This document shows positions 61,744-64,000 of a stretch of 64,000 nt of DNA, piece after piece. The first letter of the stretch is position 1; the number at the start of each line of letters is the position of its first letter. Below the pieces are notes generated by a model, which had not been told where the DNA came from, did not search any database, and was given only the letters and a program-made list of their open reading frames with translations. The position numbers and the translations under genes are program-made. Location of the stretch: contig JAQWBI010000001.1 in assembly GCA_028706475.1 (NCBI GenBank), forward strand, positions 144,129 to 208,128. The letters run 5' to 3'. The stretch is from Candidatus Cloacimonadota bacterium. GTDB lineage: Bacteria > Cloacimonadota > Cloacimonadia > Cloacimonadales > Cloacimonadaceae.

Positions 61744-62724
61744 ATGCTTAGTATTTTTAGCCCCTCAAATTATGCTCCCTTCAATATCGCTCTCGAAGAA
61801 TATCTGTTGAACCACTTTTCAGAAGATTGTTTCCTGCTGTACATCAATGAACCTTGCATCATAGTGGGCAGATTTCAGAACACTATGGCCGAGATCAATT
61901 ATCAATGGGTACATCATCACGAAATACCGGTGGTTCGCAGATTAACTGGAGGCGGAACGGTTTTCCACGATTTGGGTAACTTGAATTTTAGCTTTATCAT
62001 GCGCAATACCGACGATGAAACTGCCAATTTTGAACGATATACCAAGCCTGTCCTGGAAGTCTTGAACGAGCTGGGTGTTCCAGCTATTTTGCAGGGGCGC
62101 AACGATCTTACAATCAAGGGTATGAAGTTTTCCGGAAATGCCAAATTGGTGCAAAACGGGACTACCCTGCAACACGGCACCATTCTGTTCAATTCCCATG
62201 TGGAATCCCTTGTGCAAGCGCTCAAGGTAAATCCCATCAAGTTTTCCGATAAGGCCGTCAAATCAGTTCGCTCCAGAGTTACAAACGTGATTGATCACCT
62301 GCCGCAGGTCATGAAGCTGGGTGAATTTATTCCCCTGGTGCGAAACAAAGTCCACAGCCTTTATACAGATGCTACAGATTACACTCTCTCCATCGATGAC
62401 CGTCAGGCAGTGCAGGAATTGGTGGATCGCAAGTATGGAACCTGGGAGTGGAACTATGGCAAGAGTCCTCAATACAACCTTGCCAATGCCATCAAAACCA
62501 AGGTAGGTACCATAGAATTGTATCTGGATGTATCCAATGGCATCATTACCAGCCTGCGCGTTTTCGGCGATTTCTTTGGTTCCAAAGACCTCAGGGACTT
62601 GGAATTGTGCTTCAGTGGCATATCCCACACCCACGAAAGTGTGCGTGAGATTCTGGAACGTTGCTCCTATCGGTCATATTTCGGTGACGTGGATTTGAAT
62701 GATTTGGTAAATGCTATGTTCTAA
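61744..62724 (+). CDS. lplA: Lipoate-protein ligase A
   Basis: 326 aa. Attaches lipoate to E2 or GcvH proteins via lipoyl-AMP. Motifs are NEPCIIVGRFQN, RRLTGGGTVFHDLGNLNFSF (lipoyl/ATP loop) and the catalytic Lys region GMKFSGNAKL. The C-terminal domain of about 80 residues (KYGTWEWNYGKSPQYN) matches LplA, which makes it a full ligase rather than LipB/LipM. The start has no strong Shine-Dalgarno (AAGGATTCTCTATG). It lies in the same orientation as the GerW-like gene. Confidence 0.93.
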   Translation: MLSIFSPSNYAPFNIALEEYLLNHFSEDCFLLYINEPCIIVGRFQNTMAEINYQWVHHHEIPVVRRLTGGGTVFHDLGNLNFSFIMRNTDDETANFERYTKPVLEVLNELGVPAILQGRNDLTIKGMKFSGNAKLVQNGTTLQHGTILFNSHVESLVQALKVNPIKFSDKAVKSVRSRVTNVIDHLPQVMKLGEFIPLVRNKVHSLYTDATDYTLSIDDRQAVQELVDRKYGTWEWNYGKSPQYNLANAIKTKVGTIELYLDVSNGIITSLRVFGDFFGSKDLRDLELCFSGISHTHESVREILERCSYRSYFGDVDLNDLVNAMF

Positions 62725-62800
62725 TTATGTAGATTTTTGTTGACAATAAAGCATAAGTACATCAAACTGTAATTAGTTATATGCTCAATAAGGAGAAGAA

Positions 62801-63475
62801 ATGAGGAAACCTCTTGTTTTTATACTTTTAGTTGCAGTTCTGTTAGGTATTTTCGGTTGCTCAGTCACCGGATCTACCGAAAAAATGATTGTAAAATACG
62901 ACATCGAACTTGCTCTTGTACGCAAAGCCAGCGATATCAACCAACGCTATCAAGCCCCCGTGGCAGATACCACCATGGGCAATGCCCGCTATGTTTATGA
63001 AGACGATCTCTTCCGCAGCATCTGGAGCGCCAGCGAATCCGGATGGGAACTGACTTTGTACAATAAAAGCGAAAAAACCCTTACTGTAGATTGGGATGAA
63101 GCAGTGTATATGGATGTGGATAAGATCGGCAGAGGCGTTTTGGTCTCCACCACCAAATACTCCGAACGCAACAATCCTCAAACTCCTACCGTTATCGTGC
63201 GCAGAGGAAACATCACTGAAAACCTCTTTTCCAAAGACCACGTCTATCAATCCAGCACCGGTGTATGGGCAAAACGTCCCCTGTTCCCCATCGATTTCAG
63301 CGAAGCTCAACGCTACAAAGGTAGAACAGTAAGCCTGATTCTGCCTTTCAGCGTCGATGGCCTTACTTCCCAATATGAATTTGTCTTCAACATCAAAAAT
63401 GTAAGCGAAGTGCCTTCCACCTCAAATCCATGGCAGATCTTCCTGCTGGATCGCGCTCTTGGCGTAAACTTTTAA
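62801..63475 (+). CDS. Lipoprotein of unknown function
   Basis: 224 aa. N-terminal lipobox LGIFGC gives lipidation at about residue 20. The body has a repeated beta pattern (GWELTLYNKSEKTLTVDWDEAVYMD), resembling small Ig-like domains of envelope lipoproteins; no family recognised. The start has AGGAG eight bases upstream. TTGACA at 62740 has no good -10 partner. It ends with a weak terminator. Confidence 0.8.
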   Translation: MRKPLVFILLVAVLLGIFGCSVTGSTEKMIVKYDIELALVRKASDINQRYQAPVADTTMGNARYVYEDDLFRSIWSASESGWELTLYNKSEKTLTVDWDEAVYMDVDKIGRGVLVSTTKYSERNNPQTPTVIVRRGNITENLFSKDHVYQSSTGVWAKRPLFPIDFSEAQRYKGRTVSLILPFSVDGLTSQYEFVFNIKNVSEVPSTSNPWQIFLLDRALGVNF

Positions 63476-63490
63476 TAGGGCTTCCACACA

Positions 63491-63522
63491 ATACCGGTTC
63501 CATCTGGGACCGGTATTCTATT
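63491..63522 (+). terminator. Hairpin terminator after the lipoprotein gene
   Basis: ATACCGGT/ACCGGTAT stem (63491-63498 with 63509-63516), followed by TCTATT rather than a pure T run. Confidence 0.6.
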
Positions 63523-63576
63523 GCTTAGTATTCCAGCTCCTTCACTCTATCAGCACTCCCCAAGAGTTGGTAGCAT

Positions 63577-63585
63577 GGGGGGGGG
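63577..63585 (+). repeat. Homopolymer tract of 9 G
   Basis: Uninterrupted G9 in the terminal non-coding region, near the tandem CGCAGAT repeat. Confidence 0.9.
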
Positions 63586-63592
63586 TAATGGC

Positions 63593-63621
63593 ACGCAGAT
63601 CTCGCAGATTTACGCAGATTA
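63593..63621 (+). repeat. Short tandem CGCAGAT repeat (three units)
   Basis: CGCAGAT occurs at 63594, 63603 and 63613 (periods 9 and 10). Similar ACGCAGATTT strings are known as dispersed motifs in other environmental genomes; here the copy is short. Confidence 0.7.
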
Positions 63622-63644
63622 TTAGGTATTGAGGATTGCCGCTG

Positions 63645-63683
63645 TCTCCACGGAAATGCGAAGCGTTTTCGTAGAGTGGCTCA
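63645..63683 (+). repeat. Small hairpin repeat, family 2 copy 2
   Basis: CGGAAATGC-GAA-GCGTTTTCG stem-loop at 63651-63671 plus flanks matching 8519-8560. The following sequence holds further small hairpins (CAGACG/CGTCTG, AGCAG/CTGCT). Confidence 0.55.
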
Positions 63684-64000
63684 GACGTCCTCGTCTGCAT
63701 AAGCAGCGTAACTGCTTTCTTTTTGAAGTGACCTCCGGCCACTCTCGACACGATCGGGACTCCAAAAACGGAGCGCAGTCCCTCCAACTGCAACACCGTA
63801 GCACTGCAGAACCGCAAACACAAAAATATCACTCTATACACTGCAAAGAACTTCGGGATATTCCCTTCATTATCCCAACTTGAGCAGATTTTATCTTAAC
63901 GCATTGGTATATATGGGCAAGCCTTTTTTTTAGGCACTAAACTCTACACTTTCACTCTACTAAGGATTTGGTTTTTTGCGACCTTAACTTTTAGTGCAGA
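63684..64000. other. Gene-poor end of the window
   Basis: Several short stem-loops and no supported coding frame or RNA. Open frames here have no ribosome site and lie across the hairpins. The last 100 bases are A/T rich and may lead into a promoter beyond the window. Confidence 0.6.

Overview
The window looks like a chromosomal segment of a Gram-negative, probably anaerobic bacterium of the Cloacimonadota (former WWE1) or a close FCB-group relative. The pointers are very large exported proteins built from immunoglobulin-like modules and ending in a NYPNPFNPET...GQLVRTLV...SGVYFYRMKTG...KKMxLM tail (FlgD-like / type IX type-A-like), many secreted or lipid-anchored proteins, and housekeeping genes mixed with hypothetical membrane proteins. 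The assignment is my inference; no rRNA or other phylogenetic marker was checked. No phage, transposase, CRISPR array or resistance cassette was seen.

Layout. 1-62: last codons of an upstream gene and its terminator. 465-3264: mtnA, an MTA/SAH-deaminase-type amidohydrolase and smpB, joined by ATGA overlaps. 3318-8294: a promoter followed by a DUF4139 protein, Hsp20, a DUF4390-like protein and an NtrY/NtrX-type two-component pair. 8847-14824: two small proteins, ileS (type 2) and a zinc-ribbon/pseudokinase/FGE-fold fusion. 14987-15061: tRNA-Asn. 15449-17740 (minus strand): a PhnE-like permease and pyrimidine-nucleoside phosphorylase. 17981-23950: ferritin-like protein, lytic transglycosylase, pilin-like protein, folC, RNase HIII, HEAT-type protein and a SpoU/TrmJ-type methyltransferase. 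24046-24894: an AlkD-type DNA alkylation repeat protein. 25330-27912: clpB behind a CIRCE-like operator. 28176-33323 and 54117-61157: two giant exported modular proteins. 34608-43454: an unusual cluster of two paralogous membrane-anchored proteins around three further membrane proteins, followed by rex. 43558-45591: M29-type aminopeptidase. 45686-46144: a probably truncated secreted protein. 46669-53866: a six-gene envelope thiol-redox/metal operon (DsbD, CPNC lipoprotein, TlpA-like with His tail, beta-barrel, CEAC secreted protein, ZIP transporter). 61267-63475: GerW-like protein, lipoate-protein ligase and a lipoprotein.

The least explained structure is a family of six intergenic elements. 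Each has an exactly 52-bp dyad centred on TGATCA or a variant, with conserved flanks, all in the same orientation. Five lie 200-400 bp upstream of plus-strand genes. Two (starting near 90 and 15140) sit in a longer repeat of about 260 bp. The best candidates for an undescribed protein system are the membrane cluster at 34608-42822 and the envelope redox/metal operon at 46669-53866.
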